Below, piece after piece: positions 1 through 8,145 of a DNA stretch of 32,165 nt. A model generated the notes under the pieces. It did not search any database. It was not told where the DNA came from and saw only the letters and a list, made by a program, of their open reading frames with translations. The translations under genes and the position numbers were made by a program. How positions within the stretch are numbered: position 1 is the stretch's first letter; every line of letters begins with the position of its first letter. The stretch spans positions 1 to 32,165 of the forward strand of contig NZ_JABAID010000029.1 of the NCBI RefSeq assembly GCF_012641335.1, given 5' to 3'. This DNA comes from Novosphingobium sp. ERN07. GTDB lineage: Bacteria; Pseudomonadota; Alphaproteobacteria; Sphingomonadales; Sphingomonadaceae.

Positions 1-99
1 GCGATCGCTACCCGCTACGATCAGCTTGCCAATAGCTTCCTCGGCATGGTCCATATCGCCACAGCCAGATACTGGCTCAAATTTGTCCACGCCGCCTAG
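1..99 (+). CDS. IS5-family transposase, C-terminal end (runs off the window)
   Basis: Frame 1 is open from the first base to a TAG at 97-99 and encodes 32 residues beginning AIATRYDQLANSFLGMVHIA and ending in FVHAA. The pattern IATRYDKLA..FL..VH.A....WL is the usual C-terminal tail of DDE transposases of the IS5 family (IS427-like group); this is recalled from the family, not searched. The rest of the element lies upstream of the window, so I cannot say whether it is intact. I see no clear terminal inverted repeat between the stop and the next gene, which starts only 31 bases later, so the right end may be lost or lie inside that short gap. Confidence 0.6.
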   Translation, partial: AIATRYDQLANSFLGMVHIATARYWLKFVHAA

Positions 100-130
100 C
101 GATATATCTCTGTGCAAGGAAGTGAAGTAA

Positions 131-766
131 ATGGCGTGGATTTTACAACATGACGGTTCACAATTCTCTTCCGTAAAATTTGAAATGGAACCTCCCTGCC
201 GTGATTTAACCCCGTCGATCGAATATTATCAAGAAAACAACTGCCTTAAGCTCTATGGCAAGCTTTGGTGGTCAGCGGTGGACATTGATGATCGTTTTTG
301 GCCTTTGCAGGCCCGGATGAAGACTGAGCGTAAAGCCCTTCCGCATTGGCTGGGATTTTGTTCATTTTGGGGGGTAAGCAAAAGTTTTCGCGAATGCGTC
401 GAGCACGTTGAACCAGGACTTCATGAATTTCGCAAAGTCGAGGTTTTAGCGAAGGATGGGTCTCCTTATAGTGAGGCCTACTATGCCTTAAATGTCAGAA
501 GGAAGGTATTCAGTGCCATTGATTGGGGCAATACTACAGCTCCCTTTGAGCAGCCACGTGAAACACGTCTACTGCGCAGTCCTCAAACCTTACTGGACAG
601 CCAGACGGTGGCTCTAAAAAAATCGAAGATGGAGGGGGTGCATCTTTCGATAATGGACGAGACTTATCCGGGCACTTGCATGGCGGTTTCTAACGAACTC
701 TATAAATTGCTGTCTCAGCGCCAGTTGCTTCGGGGAACAAGCTCCGTATTCGCCAGCGAATATTAA
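131..766 (+). CDS. Imm11-like (DUF1629) immunity protein homologue, orphan
   Basis: A 211-residue soluble protein with no signal peptide or membrane helix. The middle segment LHEFRKVEVLAKDG (about residues 97-110), the following short hydrophobic/Asp stretch, and a C-terminal block HLSIMDE...CMAVSNELYKLL...LLRGTSSVFAS (171-208) match the layout I know from the Imm11/DUF1629 family of polymorphic-toxin immunity proteins, which end in a '(V/M)S.ELY..L....L.G..F' block. An immunity protein would neutralise a cognate toxin by direct binding in the cytoplasm. The start is supported by AAGGAAG about 8 bases before the ATG. The gene is visibly AT-richer than its neighbours and follows a transposase end directly, so horizontal acquisition is likely. 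No toxin gene is seen in the window; one could lie upstream. Family assignment is by pattern only. Confidence 0.55.
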   Translation: MAWILQHDGSQFSSVKFEMEPPCRDLTPSIEYYQENNCLKLYGKLWWSAVDIDDRFWPLQARMKTERKALPHWLGFCSFWGVSKSFRECVEHVEPGLHEFRKVEVLAKDGSPYSEAYYALNVRRKVFSAIDWGNTTAPFEQPRETRLLRSPQTLLDSQTVALKKSKMEGVHLSIMDETYPGTCMAVSNELYKLLSQRQLLRGTSSVFASEY

Positions 767-840
767 TTATAAGACGGATCAGAAAAATGACCAGCTTTTC
801 GTCGGTAAACTCTTAAAATTCTCCAAATTACCGAGCAAAT

Positions 841-883
841 TGGGATTACGGTGACACGTGCGTGGGATTACGGTGACACGTGC
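841..883 (+). repeat. Two-copy 22-bp tandem repeat upstream of the RAYT gene
   Basis: The 21-base unit at 841-861, beginning TGGGATTACG and ending GACACGTGC, recurs perfectly at 863-883 after a single G, giving a 22-base period. The unit contains the palindrome CACGTG. It sits 48 bases before the ATG of the REP-associated transposase, where REP-type substrates of these enzymes are often found. Whether these are the actual REP elements needs a genome-wide count. Confidence 0.8.
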
Positions 884-930
884 ATAAACCCCCAAACTGA
901 CGTTCCCCTGCCTGCGCATAGCCTCCCAGC

Positions 931-1599
931 ATGGCCCGCCTTCCCCGCCTTGTCCTTCCCGGCATTCCGCATCACGTCACCCAGCGGGGCAACCGTCGCG
1001 AGCAGACGTTCTTCGAGGATGGCGACTATGCGCTCTATCGTGATCTCCTTGCCGAGGCAGCCGGGCGGTCCGGAGTGGAGATCTGGTCCTACTGCCTGAT
1101 GCCCAACCATGTGCACATCGTGGCGGTCCCTTCGGATGAGGACGGCCTGCAGCGCACGTTCCGCTACGTACACCGTCACTACACCGGTTACATCAACGCG
1201 CGCCTGCGGGTGACAGGCCATCTGTGGCAGGGCCGGTTCAGTTCGGTGGCGATGGACGAACCACATTTCGTCGCCGCGCTCCGCTACATCGCCTTCAACC
1301 CCGTCCGCGCCCGTCTGGTGGCACGGTGCGAGGACTGGCCGTGGTCCAGCACCCGCGCGCTGATTGCGGGCAAGGATGACCGGTTCGTAACCGTTGGTCC
1401 TGCACTGCAGAGGGTGGGCGACTTTGCCGTATTCCTTTCCGAAGACTTCGACGAAGCGCTGACCTATGCCGCAATCCGCAGGGCGGAAAGCACCGGACGG
1501 CCGGTTGGCTCACCGGAATGGCTGGCCGACATGGAAGAACAGACAGGCCGCGCGCTTGCGCCTCAGAAACGCGGCCCGAAACCGCGACGCGCGGCATAG
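931..1599 (+). CDS. REP-associated tyrosine transposase (RAYT, Y1 family)
   Basis: A 222-residue protein with the N-terminal signature MARLPR..LPG.PHHVTQRGNRRE. It has the HUH metal-binding motif PNHVHIV (His60 and His62) and the block RYIAFNPVRARLV, in which Tyr119 is the likely nucleophile. These are hallmarks of the Y1_Tnp/RAYT group, single-copy relatives of the IS200/IS605 TnpA that bind and cut REP hairpins in single-stranded DNA. The length fits the family. No TnpB and no IS ends are present, which fits a domesticated RAYT rather than an IS200 element. The C-terminal tail is basic (QKRGPKPRRAA), possibly aiding DNA binding. A perfect 22-bp tandem repeat lies just upstream. The neighbouring genes are unrelated. 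Confidence 0.9.
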   Translation: MARLPRLVLPGIPHHVTQRGNRREQTFFEDGDYALYRDLLAEAAGRSGVEIWSYCLMPNHVHIVAVPSDEDGLQRTFRYVHRHYTGYINARLRVTGHLWQGRFSSVAMDEPHFVAALRYIAFNPVRARLVARCEDWPWSSTRALIAGKDDRFVTVGPALQRVGDFAVFLSEDFDEALTYAAIRRAESTGRPVGSPEWLADMEEQTGRALAPQKRGPKPRRAA

Positions 1600-1982
1600 C
1601 AGGCGCCACCTTGTATCACCGGTACGCAAGGCGAGTGTCGGCGAGTTCTGGTTCCGCAATAGAAGGGCATGGTGCGCCGGGAGCCACAGACCGAACCGGG
1701 CTGGCCGAATCTGTTCGATGATGCGACGACAGCATGTGGTCAACGAAAATTGGTTATGGCATTGATTATTTGAGAGAGTTTTCAGTCTTTGGATTGTTGC
1801 GTGCACTATAACTAAAGTAAAATATTTCCAAAATATGTCAGGATTTGGATTCAAGCCTCAGTTTGGGACAGCAATATTGAATGGTACACAAGAGGCAGGC
1901 TTGTCAGTAAATCCACTTTGATACACACATCTCATCGGAAATGGACGAATTATGCAATCGTCCACGGGATGGGGATGAATCT
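1600..1982. other. Intergenic region, GC-rich then AT-rich, no gene seen
   Basis: The first 130 bases are GC-rich with no convincing open frame. From about 1740 the sequence turns AT-rich up to the RTX gene, as expected for a promoter zone. A TATAAC at 1807-1812 could be a -10 element, but no convincing -35 sits at the right distance, so no promoter is called. Confidence 0.4.
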
Positions 1983-4900
1983 ATGGTTGCTGTCATTGCG
2001 CCGGTCGGCACGGAACTGCTTGTAAACACGCTGACTGGGGGGACGCAGATCAACTCGAGCGTCACTGCCCTGTCCAACGGCGGGTTTGTTGTCACCTGGT
2101 ATGACCGCGGCCGACAGGTCGGTGCGACCATGGAAGACAACATCAGCGCACAGATTTACGACGCTTCGGGAGCCAAGGTCGGTGGCGAGTTCCAGGTGCC
2201 CAGCGCCGCGGTTGGCGCGCAAGCGAATCCCGCGATCACGGCGCTTGCCGGTGGAAAGTTCGTCGTAACGTGGTCGGACAACAGCGGGGCGCTGGGGGAA
2301 ATTGCCTATGGCATAAAGGCACAAATCTTCGATGCCACCGGAGGCAGGGTCGGGGCCGAGTTCCGGGTAAACACGAATGTGCAAGGTGATCAGCAGTTCT
2401 CAGCCGTAACGGCGTTGAACAACGGCAATTTCGTGGTCACCTGGGCCGATCGTACCGAATTTTTCGGTTCAATAAGCAGTACCATCAGAGCACAGATTTA
2501 CACCGAAAGCGGTGTCAAGGTTGGTAACGAATTTGTGGCCAATCTCGCTTCCGGTAACAATATGGCGTTTCCTGCTGTCGCATCACTTGCCAATGGCGGT
2601 TTTGTCATCAGCTGGACCCAAGGCAACGCCGACAACAGCGACAGAGACATCAGGGCGATCATCCTCAACGCCGATGGCAGCCGGGCCAGCCTAGAACTCT
2701 TCATGAATTCCGTAAACTCGACGGTATCTTTCCCTCAGGATGAGTCGTCCGTTACCGGTCTGGCTGACGGCGGCTTTGTCATCACCTGGATGGACCGTGG
2801 CGGTAATCTGCGCACCCCGGCTGAAGACGCAGACGGCTTCAGCATCAGAGCGCAAATTTATAACGCCGACGGCAACCGGCGGGGCGGCGATTTCCTCGTC
2901 AACACCGACACCATCCGTGGGCAGCAATTTCCAGCCGTGACCGCGCTCCAGAACGGAGGGTTCGCGATCACCTGGGAAGATGAGAGCAACACGCTTGGCG
3001 ATACCAGCAGCGCCGGCATCAGGGTGCAGGCCTTCAGCGCCACAGGCGTCAGGATCGGCACGGAAGTCCGGGTCAATACGCAGACGTTGAACAAACAGGT
3101 CACGCCTTCGATCGACACGCTGGCCAATGGTGACATCGTGATAAGCTGGGCCGATTACGGCCCACAGACCGACATTTTTGCACAGCCAGACATCAAGGCG
3201 CAGATCCTTTCAGTCTACACCGGCCCGCGCACGACCAACGACACTGCGGTTGTCAACGAAGACAGAGCCGTCACGTTCGATGTGCGCACCAACGACGTCA
3301 CAATCGATACGCTGCAGGTCACGCATATCGCCGGCACGGCAATCACCGCAGGCGGCGCGGTTGTCACGCTGGCCGAGGGCACCGTTGCGCTGGGTCTGGA
3401 CGGGCGGCTGACTTTCACGCCAAGCGCCGATTTCAATGGACCTGCGACGTTTGCTTACACCGTGGTGGACGGCCAAGGGAACAGCAAGTCTGCCACGGCC
3501 ACGGTCACCGTCACGCCTGTAAACGATGCGCCGGTGCTGAGCGGCACGCAGGCGGTGCTGCCGCATGGCACCGAAGGCACGCCCTACACCGTCAGCACCG
3601 CTGCCCTGCTGGCCGGCTTTACCGACATCGATGGCGATACGCTTTCGGTGCTGCTCGATCTCAGCCCCGAAGTCGGATCGGTTTCCCAGAGCGGCGGGAT
3701 CATCACGATCACCCCGGCCGAAAACTTCAGCGGCACGATCACGCTGAACTATGCCGTGACCGACCGCCGTGGCGCGCTGGTGCTGGCATCGCAGGACATC
3801 GTGATCGATCCGGTCACCGATGCGCCGGTGATCACGTCCAATGGCGGGGGCGAGGTGGTTGCCATCAGCATTGCGGAAAACATCACGGACGTGACGACCG
3901 TTACCGCCACCGACGGCGATGGTGACACGCCGACGTTCGCCATCGCGGGCGGTGCCGATGCGGCGCTCTTCACCATTGACGAGACGAGTGGCGTGCTGAC
4001 GTTCCTGACGGCACCGAATTTCGAAGCGCCTACCGATCAGGATGGTGACAACATTTATGATGTGGTCGTGCAGGCCAGCGATGCGGGCGGTTTGTTCGCC
4101 GAACAGGAAATCGCGGTCACCGTGCTCGACCTGACGGACGGTCTGATCATAACCGGCACCGATCGCAACGATACGATTACGCCAACCGCTTCGAACAACG
4201 GCCTTGCTCGCTCTACGGCGTCCAATGACGTGCTGATCGGCAATGGCGGAGTCGACACGCTCGATGGCGGCGAAGGCGATGACCGGATCGATGGCGGTGC
4301 TGGCGCAGACAAGCTGTTCGGCGGCCTTGGCGACGATACGCTGCTGGGTGGTGATGCCATCGACCAGTTGAGGGGCGGCGAAGGTGCCGATACCATGATC
4401 GGCGGTCTTGGCGCAGACAGTTACTGGGTCGACAATGCGGGCGATGTGGTGATCGAAGAGCGCGTGATCGATGCTGGCACCGGCAAGGAAGTGGGCGGGA
4501 TCGATCTCGTTACCGCTTCGGTCAGCTACACGCTTTCCGCCAATGTCGAAAAGCTGACGCTGGAAAGCGGCGCCGGCAATATCAACGGCACCGGCAACGC
4601 GCTGGCGAACACGCTGCTTGGCAACGAAGGCGACAACGTGCTGAATGGCGGTGCGGGCAAGGATACGTTGCGCGGTGGTCTGGGGGCTGATGCCTTCCAG
4701 TTCAGCACGCTGGAACTCACGGCAAATTCGGATACCGTGCAGGACTTTACGGCAGGTGAGGACCGCATCGAACTTTCGATCTCGGCATTCAGCGCTCTGG
4801 CCGATTTCGGCCTTGGCGCACTCGACCCCGGCGAACTGGCCTTTGGGACCAGAGCAACCACGGCAGACCAGCACCTGATCTACAACAGCGCGACGGGCGG

Positions 4901-5003
4901 GTTGTTCTATGACGCCGACGGCAGCGGTAGTGCGGCGCAAGTGCGCATTGCCGTGCTGACGGGGCTTCCAACCCTGCAGGCAGACGATATCGTGCTGATC
5001 TGA
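1983..5003 (+). CDS. Large RTX protein with N-terminal propeller-like repeats and cadherin-like domains, type I secreted
   Basis: A protein of about 1006 residues with no Sec signal. Residues 1-410 hold seven copies of a 55-65-residue repeat of the form '(P)AVTAL.NGGFVVTW.D......I.AQIYD..G..VG.EF.VNT', likely beta-rich. Residues 412-519, 519-618 and 618-716 are three cadherin/tandem-95-like domains (NDTAVVNEDRAV...; D.DGDTLSV...NFSGTITLNYAVTD; ATDGDGDTPTFAI...AQ.SDAGG). Residues about 745-805 and 879-905 are GGxGxDxL calcium-binding RTX nonapeptides, followed by a roughly 100-residue acidic/hydrophobic tail typical of a type I secretion signal. It is probably a secreted adhesin or matrix protein; no enzymatic domain was recognised. 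The start at 1983 is preferred over an in-frame ATG at 1941 because GGGGA precedes it. No HlyB/D/TolC genes lie nearby. Confidence 0.85.
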   Translation: MVAVIAPVGTELLVNTLTGGTQINSSVTALSNGGFVVTWYDRGRQVGATMEDNISAQIYDASGAKVGGEFQVPSAAVGAQANPAITALAGGKFVVTWSDNSGALGEIAYGIKAQIFDATGGRVGAEFRVNTNVQGDQQFSAVTALNNGNFVVTWADRTEFFGSISSTIRAQIYTESGVKVGNEFVANLASGNNMAFPAVASLANGGFVISWTQGNADNSDRDIRAIILNADGSRASLELFMNSVNSTVSFPQDESSVTGLADGGFVITWMDRGGNLRTPAEDADGFSIRAQIYNADGNRRGGDFLVNTDTIRGQQFPAVTALQNGGFAITWEDESNTLGDTSSAGIRVQAFSATGVRIGTEVRVNTQTLNKQVTPSIDTLANGDIVISWADYGPQTDIFAQPDIKAQILSVYTGPRTTNDTAVVNEDRAVTFDVRTNDVTIDTLQVTHIAGTAITAGGAVVTLAEGTVALGLDGRLTFTPSADFNGPATFAYTVVDGQGNSKSATATVTVTPVNDAPVLSGTQAVLPHGTEGTPYTVSTAALLAGFTDIDGDTLSVLLDLSPEVGSVSQSGGIITITPAENFSGTITLNYAVTDRRGALVLASQDIVIDPVTDAPVITSNGGGEVVAISIAENITDVTTVTATDGDGDTPTFAIAGGADAALFTIDETSGVLTFLTAPNFEAPTDQDGDNIYDVVVQASDAGGLFAEQEIAVTVLDLTDGLIITGTDRNDTITPTASNNGLARSTASNDVLIGNGGVDTLDGGEGDDRIDGGAGADKLFGGLGDDTLLGGDAIDQLRGGEGADTMIGGLGADSYWVDNAGDVVIEERVIDAGTGKEVGGIDLVTASVSYTLSANVEKLTLESGAGNINGTGNALANTLLGNEGDNVLNGGAGKDTLRGGLGADAFQFSTLELTANSDTVQDFTAGEDRIELSISAFSALADFGLGALDPGELAFGTRATTADQHLIYNSATGGLFYDADGSGSAAQVRIAVLTGLPTLQADDIVLI

Positions 5004-5007
5004 CGGA

Positions 5008-5033
5008 GGGGAGCCGCTTTATCGCTGCTCCCC
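5008..5033 (+). terminator. Hairpin just after the RTX gene
   Basis: GGGGAGC at 5008-5014 pairs with GCTCCCC at 5027-5033, five bases after the RTX stop codon. There is no T run, so its function as an intrinsic terminator is uncertain. Confidence 0.4.
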
Positions 5034-5077
5034 GCACGACAGGCATGTCGGCGACCGAGACTACCCTCGCGAGCAAG

Positions 5078-5107
5078 GGCATCGCCCCGATTTGAAGGGG
5101 CGATGCC
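5078..5107. terminator. Strong hairpin between convergent genes
   Basis: GGCATCGCCCC (5078-5088) and GGGGCGATGCC (5097-5107) form a perfect 11-bp stem with an 8-base loop. It lies between the RTX gene (plus) and the SnoaL-like gene, whose stop on the minus strand is only a few bases away (5112). The placement suggests a bidirectional terminator; flanking U tracts are weak on both sides. Confidence 0.6.
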
Positions 5108-5111
5108 TCGT

Positions 5112-5549
5112 TCAGAACATCGGATGCGGGTTGGCCGACTTTTCGGGGATGGGCTGGATCACGTCCCAGTGTTCGACGATCTTGCCGTCCTTGAGGCGGT
5201 AGAAGTCTGCCACGGCGGCTCCGCGGGCGGCGGGATCGGGCCGGGCGAAGATGTGGATCGCGGCGAGATCGCCATCGACGAGGATCTTGCGCACTTCGAA
5301 GCTGCGGTTGCGGTCCGAGAACATCGGTTGAAGCAGCGCTATGGCTGCTTCGCGTCCATCGGGCACGCCGGGATTGTGCTGGAGGTAATCGGGCGCGACA
5401 TAGGTTTCGAAGGCCTGTTTCACGTCCCGTTCGACATAGAACAGGCGTGCGAAGTCTTCGACGATCTTGCGGTTGTCGGGCGCGGCGGGGCCATTGCCGG
5501 GCAGGGCCAGCGCGGCAATGGCAGCGAGGGCGATACCGGTGAGGCGCAT
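5112..5549 (-). CDS. Exported SnoaL-like / NTF2-fold protein
   Basis: A 145-residue protein beginning MRLTGIALAAIAALALPGNG, a Sec-type signal peptide with likely cleavage near residues 22-24 (PAA/PD). The mature part has the SnoaL/NTF2-like pattern: an alpha-helical N-terminus with DFARLFYVERDVKQAFETYV, then YLQHNP..PDGREA, HIFARPDP....AVADFYRLKDGKIVEHWDVIQPIP. The QHNP and EHWDV blocks are typical of SnoaL-like 'ester cyclase' proteins. Such folds act as cyclases, isomerases or ligand binders, so the reaction cannot be named. Its ATG overlaps the stop of the upstream MFS gene (ATGA), indicating translational coupling. Export to the periplasm suggests it acts on the substrate or product of that transporter. 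Confidence 0.8.
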   Translation of the reverse strand: MRLTGIALAAIAALALPGNGPAAPDNRKIVEDFARLFYVERDVKQAFETYVAPDYLQHNPGVPDGREAAIALLQPMFSDRNRSFEVRKILVDGDLAAIHIFARPDPAARGAAVADFYRLKDGKIVEHWDVIQPIPEKSANPHPMF

Positions 5550-6757
5550 CAGGCGGCTGCCGGTGCGGGCTGGCGCGGGGCGACGATGAACCATGTGACC
5601 AGCGCGATGACCACGCCGAGCAGGCCTGCGATCACGAAGGCACCCTGCATCGAACCGCTGTAGACCCGCGCCGCGCTGACCAGCAGCGGCGAGACGAACT
5701 GGCCGAAGAAGAAGGCCGAGGTCCACACGCCCATGCCACGCCCACGATGTTCGAACGGCAGATAGCCCTGCGCCCATGCGATCAGCGTGGGTACGGCCAT
5801 GCCCGCGCCGGTCTGTTGCAGTGCCATGCCTGCGACCATGCCCTTCCAGTCTTCCGCCATGCCGATGACGGCAAGGCCAGAGCCGAGCAGAAGCAGGAAG
5901 ATCGTGAGCTGGATGCGCGGTCCGAAGCGGGTGGTGGCCCAGAAAATTCCGGCGCCTGCAATCACGAACATGCTGGGAATGGTGGTGAGGCGGCCGATCT
6001 CCGCCGGGTCCATCACGCCCAGTTCCTTCCACACCATGCCGCCATTGATGATGAAGACATAATAGAGCGCGCCGCCGAACAGGGTAACCACGCCAAACAG
6101 CAGGACGCCTGCCCACGGGAAGGGCGTGCTGGCCTCTGCGCCGATGCCGAGCATCTTGCGCGCCGTTTCATCGCTTTCGGGTTCGTAGATGAAAGCGAGC
6201 ATGGCGAAGAAGACGAGGAAGCCCGCGCCGTAGATCAGGAAGACCGAGTTCCAGCTCATCGCGGCGAGATAGCCCGATGTGAAGATGACCGCGCTGCCGA
6301 AGAACGGGCCGATCAGGCCCTGAAGCGTGAGCCAACGGTTGCGCCCCTGTTGATCCCAATAATCGCCAATCAGCGTGTTGACCGTGGTCAGGATCGCCGC
6401 TTCGGCCACGCCAAGCACAAGACGCGAGACGTAGATCTGATCGAGGTCGACCAGAAACATCGGCGCGATGCCGACGAAACCATAGAGCGCGGTGGACACC
6501 AGCAGCAGGCGGCGACGGCCGAACTTGTCAACCATCAGCCCGGCGAAGAGCGCGAGCACGGCCACGGTAAGACCGGGCGCGGACACCATTGCGGGGACTT
6601 TGGTCTGCGCCGCAGGATCGCTGGCGAAATGGGCGATCATGGCTGGCACCGCCGGGAACATCGAGACGATGGCGATGATCGGCAGGAAGCCCGCAAGGAC
6701 GATGGTCAGCCCCTGCGGTATGCCCGGTTGGCGCGGAGCCTTGATTGGCGTGGTCAT
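5549..6757 (-). CDS. MFS transporter
   Basis: A 402-residue polytopic membrane protein with about 12 hydrophobic segments. The MFS motif A appears as GLMVDKFGRRRLLLVSTA between helices 2 and 3 (about residues 60-80), with a second-half equivalent near EHRGRGMGVW. The start at 6757 is chosen because GGGAGA precedes it by about 5 bases; an upstream in-frame start at 6784 lacks this. The gene is divergent from the monooxygenase-dioxygenase-hydrolase operon and co-translated with an exported SnoaL-like protein. It probably takes up the aromatic substrate of that pathway, though export cannot be excluded. Specificity cannot be read from sequence. Confidence 0.85.
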   Translation of the reverse strand: MTTPIKAPRQPGIPQGLTIVLAGFLPIIAIVSMFPAVPAMIAHFASDPAAQTKVPAMVSAPGLTVAVLALFAGLMVDKFGRRRLLLVSTALYGFVGIAPMFLVDLDQIYVSRLVLGVAEAAILTTVNTLIGDYWDQQGRNRWLTLQGLIGPFFGSAVIFTSGYLAAMSWNSVFLIYGAGFLVFFAMLAFIYEPESDETARKMLGIGAEASTPFPWAGVLLFGVVTLFGGALYYVFIINGGMVWKELGVMDPAEIGRLTTIPSMFVIAGAGIFWATTRFGPRIQLTIFLLLLGSGLAVIGMAEDWKGMVAGMALQQTGAGMAVPTLIAWAQGYLPFEHRGRGMGVWTSAFFFGQFVSPLLVSAARVYSGSMQGAFVIAGLLGVVIALVTWFIVAPRQPAPAAA

Positions 6758-6783
6758 GTCTTCTCCCGACAGGCACGTCACCA

Positions 6784-6823
6784 TAGGTACGGTGCCTAAT
6801 TAGAACCCTTATTCTGAAAGGGT
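6784..6823. promoter_or_regulatory. Two adjacent palindromes in the divergent MFS/monooxygenase promoter region
   Basis: TAGGTACGGTGCCTA (6784-6798) pairs over seven positions around one central base, with a single G-T mismatch. ACCCTT (6805-6810) and AAGGGT (6818-6823) form a perfect 6-bp dyad with a 7-base spacer. They lie 27-66 bases upstream of the MFS start, between two divergent units, so they are candidate operators. The cognate regulator is not in the window. Confidence 0.4.
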
Positions 6824-7003
6824 ATTCCGCCACCGTCAATGCGAGTCAAGCTAAAGGCTTGGATGCTTTTTCATCAATTTCATGAATGCAGAGGCATAAA
6901 AATTACTTGCTTTGTGAATTGATAGCGGGGGCTTAAATCCGCCGCCAACGAACACTGCCATTTGAGAGGGGCACAGTCTGCGCGGCAGGGTGTGTGCAAG
7001 ATT

Positions 7004-8119
7004 ATGAAAAATCTGAATATTCTTGTCGTCGGCGCGGGAATCGGCGGGCTTTCGGCAGCGATTGCGCTGACTCGCGATGGCCATGCCGTGACGGTGATCG
7101 AACGTGATCCCAACTGGTCGGTCTATGGCGTGGGCATCATCCAGCAGTCCAACGTGATCCGCGCGATGGACCAGTTGGGCGTGCTCGACAACTTCATGGA
7201 TGCGGCCTGCGGGTTCGATGCCGTGGAGATTTTCCTGCCCGATGGGACCAAGGTGGCGCGCGTGCCTTCGCCCCGGCTGGTGGAAGGGCGCCCCGCCAAC
7301 GTCGGCATCGGACGGCGCGCTTTGCAGGCAGTGCTGGGTGATAGTGCCAAGGCGCAAGGGGCGGAACTGCGTCTTGGCGTTACGGCCGAGAAGATCGAGG
7401 ACGATGGCGCGAAGGTTCAGGTGGCCTTTTCGGATGGTTCGACCGGCAGCTATGACGTGGTAATCGGGGCGGATGGCGTCTATTCGCAGACCCGCGCGAT
7501 GATCCTGCCCGATGCCGAAAAGCCGGAATTTACGGGCCAGGCGGTGTGGCGGTATAACTTCCCGCGCGCCGAAGGGCTGGATGCGCTGCAGGTCTATAAT
7601 GGGCCGACCGGTGTGGGGCTGGTGCCGATGAGCGCGGACGTGATGTACATGTATGTCACCACGCCGGAGCCGGACAAGCCGTGGTATCCCAAGGACGGAA
7701 TCGCGGCTGCAATGCGTGCAAAGCTGGCGAAGTGTTCGCCGCAGATTCGCGAACTGGGGGAACAGATCACCGATGATGACGGCGTGGTCTATCGCCCGCT
7801 CGAAGGGATGCTCGTGCGCGGCGACTGGAGCTGTGGCCGGGTGGGCCTGCTGGGCGATGCCGTTCATGCCACGACCCCGCATCTGGGGCAGGGCGCTGGC
7901 ATGGCCATCGAGGATGCCATTGTGCTGGCCGAAGAGCTGGGCCGGGCCGACGACGTGGAGAGCGCGCTGAAAGCCTATCGCGACCGGCGGTTCGAGCGGT
8001 GCCGCTATATCGTCGAGAGCAGCCTTGCGATCTGCCTGGGCCAGTTGGGCAAGGGGCCTGCGGTCGACAATCACAAGGCGACGGCGGAGATGTTCGCGGT
8101 CGTCTCGCAACCCATCTGA
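7004..8119 (+). CDS. FAD-dependent aromatic monooxygenase (flavoprotein hydroxylase)
   Basis: A 371-residue class A flavin hydroxylase. It has the N-terminal dinucleotide-binding motif GAGIGG (Gly10, Gly12, Gly15) followed by VTVIERD, the DG motif VVIGADGVYS (Asp157) for FAD/NAD(P)H contact, and the GD motif RVGLLGDAVHATTPHLGQGAG (Asp285) for the FAD ribose. The family hydroxylates activated aromatic rings such as salicylate or 3-hydroxybenzoate, using NAD(P)H and oxygen. The start at 7004 is chosen because the Rossmann strand begins right there; an in-frame ATG at 6962 would add 14 unrelated residues. It opens a four-gene operon with a ring-cleaving dioxygenase next, so it probably introduces the hydroxyl needed to make a catecholic substrate. 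The physiological substrate is unknown. Confidence 0.9.
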   Translation: MKNLNILVVGAGIGGLSAAIALTRDGHAVTVIERDPNWSVYGVGIIQQSNVIRAMDQLGVLDNFMDAACGFDAVEIFLPDGTKVARVPSPRLVEGRPANVGIGRRALQAVLGDSAKAQGAELRLGVTAEKIEDDGAKVQVAFSDGSTGSYDVVIGADGVYSQTRAMILPDAEKPEFTGQAVWRYNFPRAEGLDALQVYNGPTGVGLVPMSADVMYMYVTTPEPDKPWYPKDGIAAAMRAKLAKCSPQIRELGEQITDDDGVVYRPLEGMLVRGDWSCGRVGLLGDAVHATTPHLGQGAGMAIEDAIVLAEELGRADDVESALKAYRDRRFERCRYIVESSLAICLGQLGKGPAVDNHKATAEMFAVVSQPI

Positions 8120-8145
8120 TTTCACGTTTTCAAGGAAGATCCCAA

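Noticed and set aside
100..130. Right terminal inverted repeat of the IS5 element
   Set aside because: No sequence in this short gap can be matched to a left end, which is outside the window.
841..883. CRISPR array
   Set aside because: Only two copies separated by one base; no spacers and no cas genes.
931..1599. Active IS200/IS605 insertion sequence
   Set aside because: No TnpB and no element ends; the length and motifs fit a single-copy RAYT.
4230..4420. DNA-level minisatellite in the RTX repeats
   Set aside because: The GG-rich periodicity follows from GGxGxDxL protein repeats; units differ at the DNA level.
3210..4940. Long minus-strand open frame opposite the RTX gene
   Set aside because: It arises from the codon bias of the repeats on the plus strand; no motif or start signal supports it.
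6851..8125. Minus-strand open frame opposite the FAD monooxygenase
   Set aside because: The plus strand has all three flavin-binding motifs; the reverse product is His/Arg-rich and unrecognisable.
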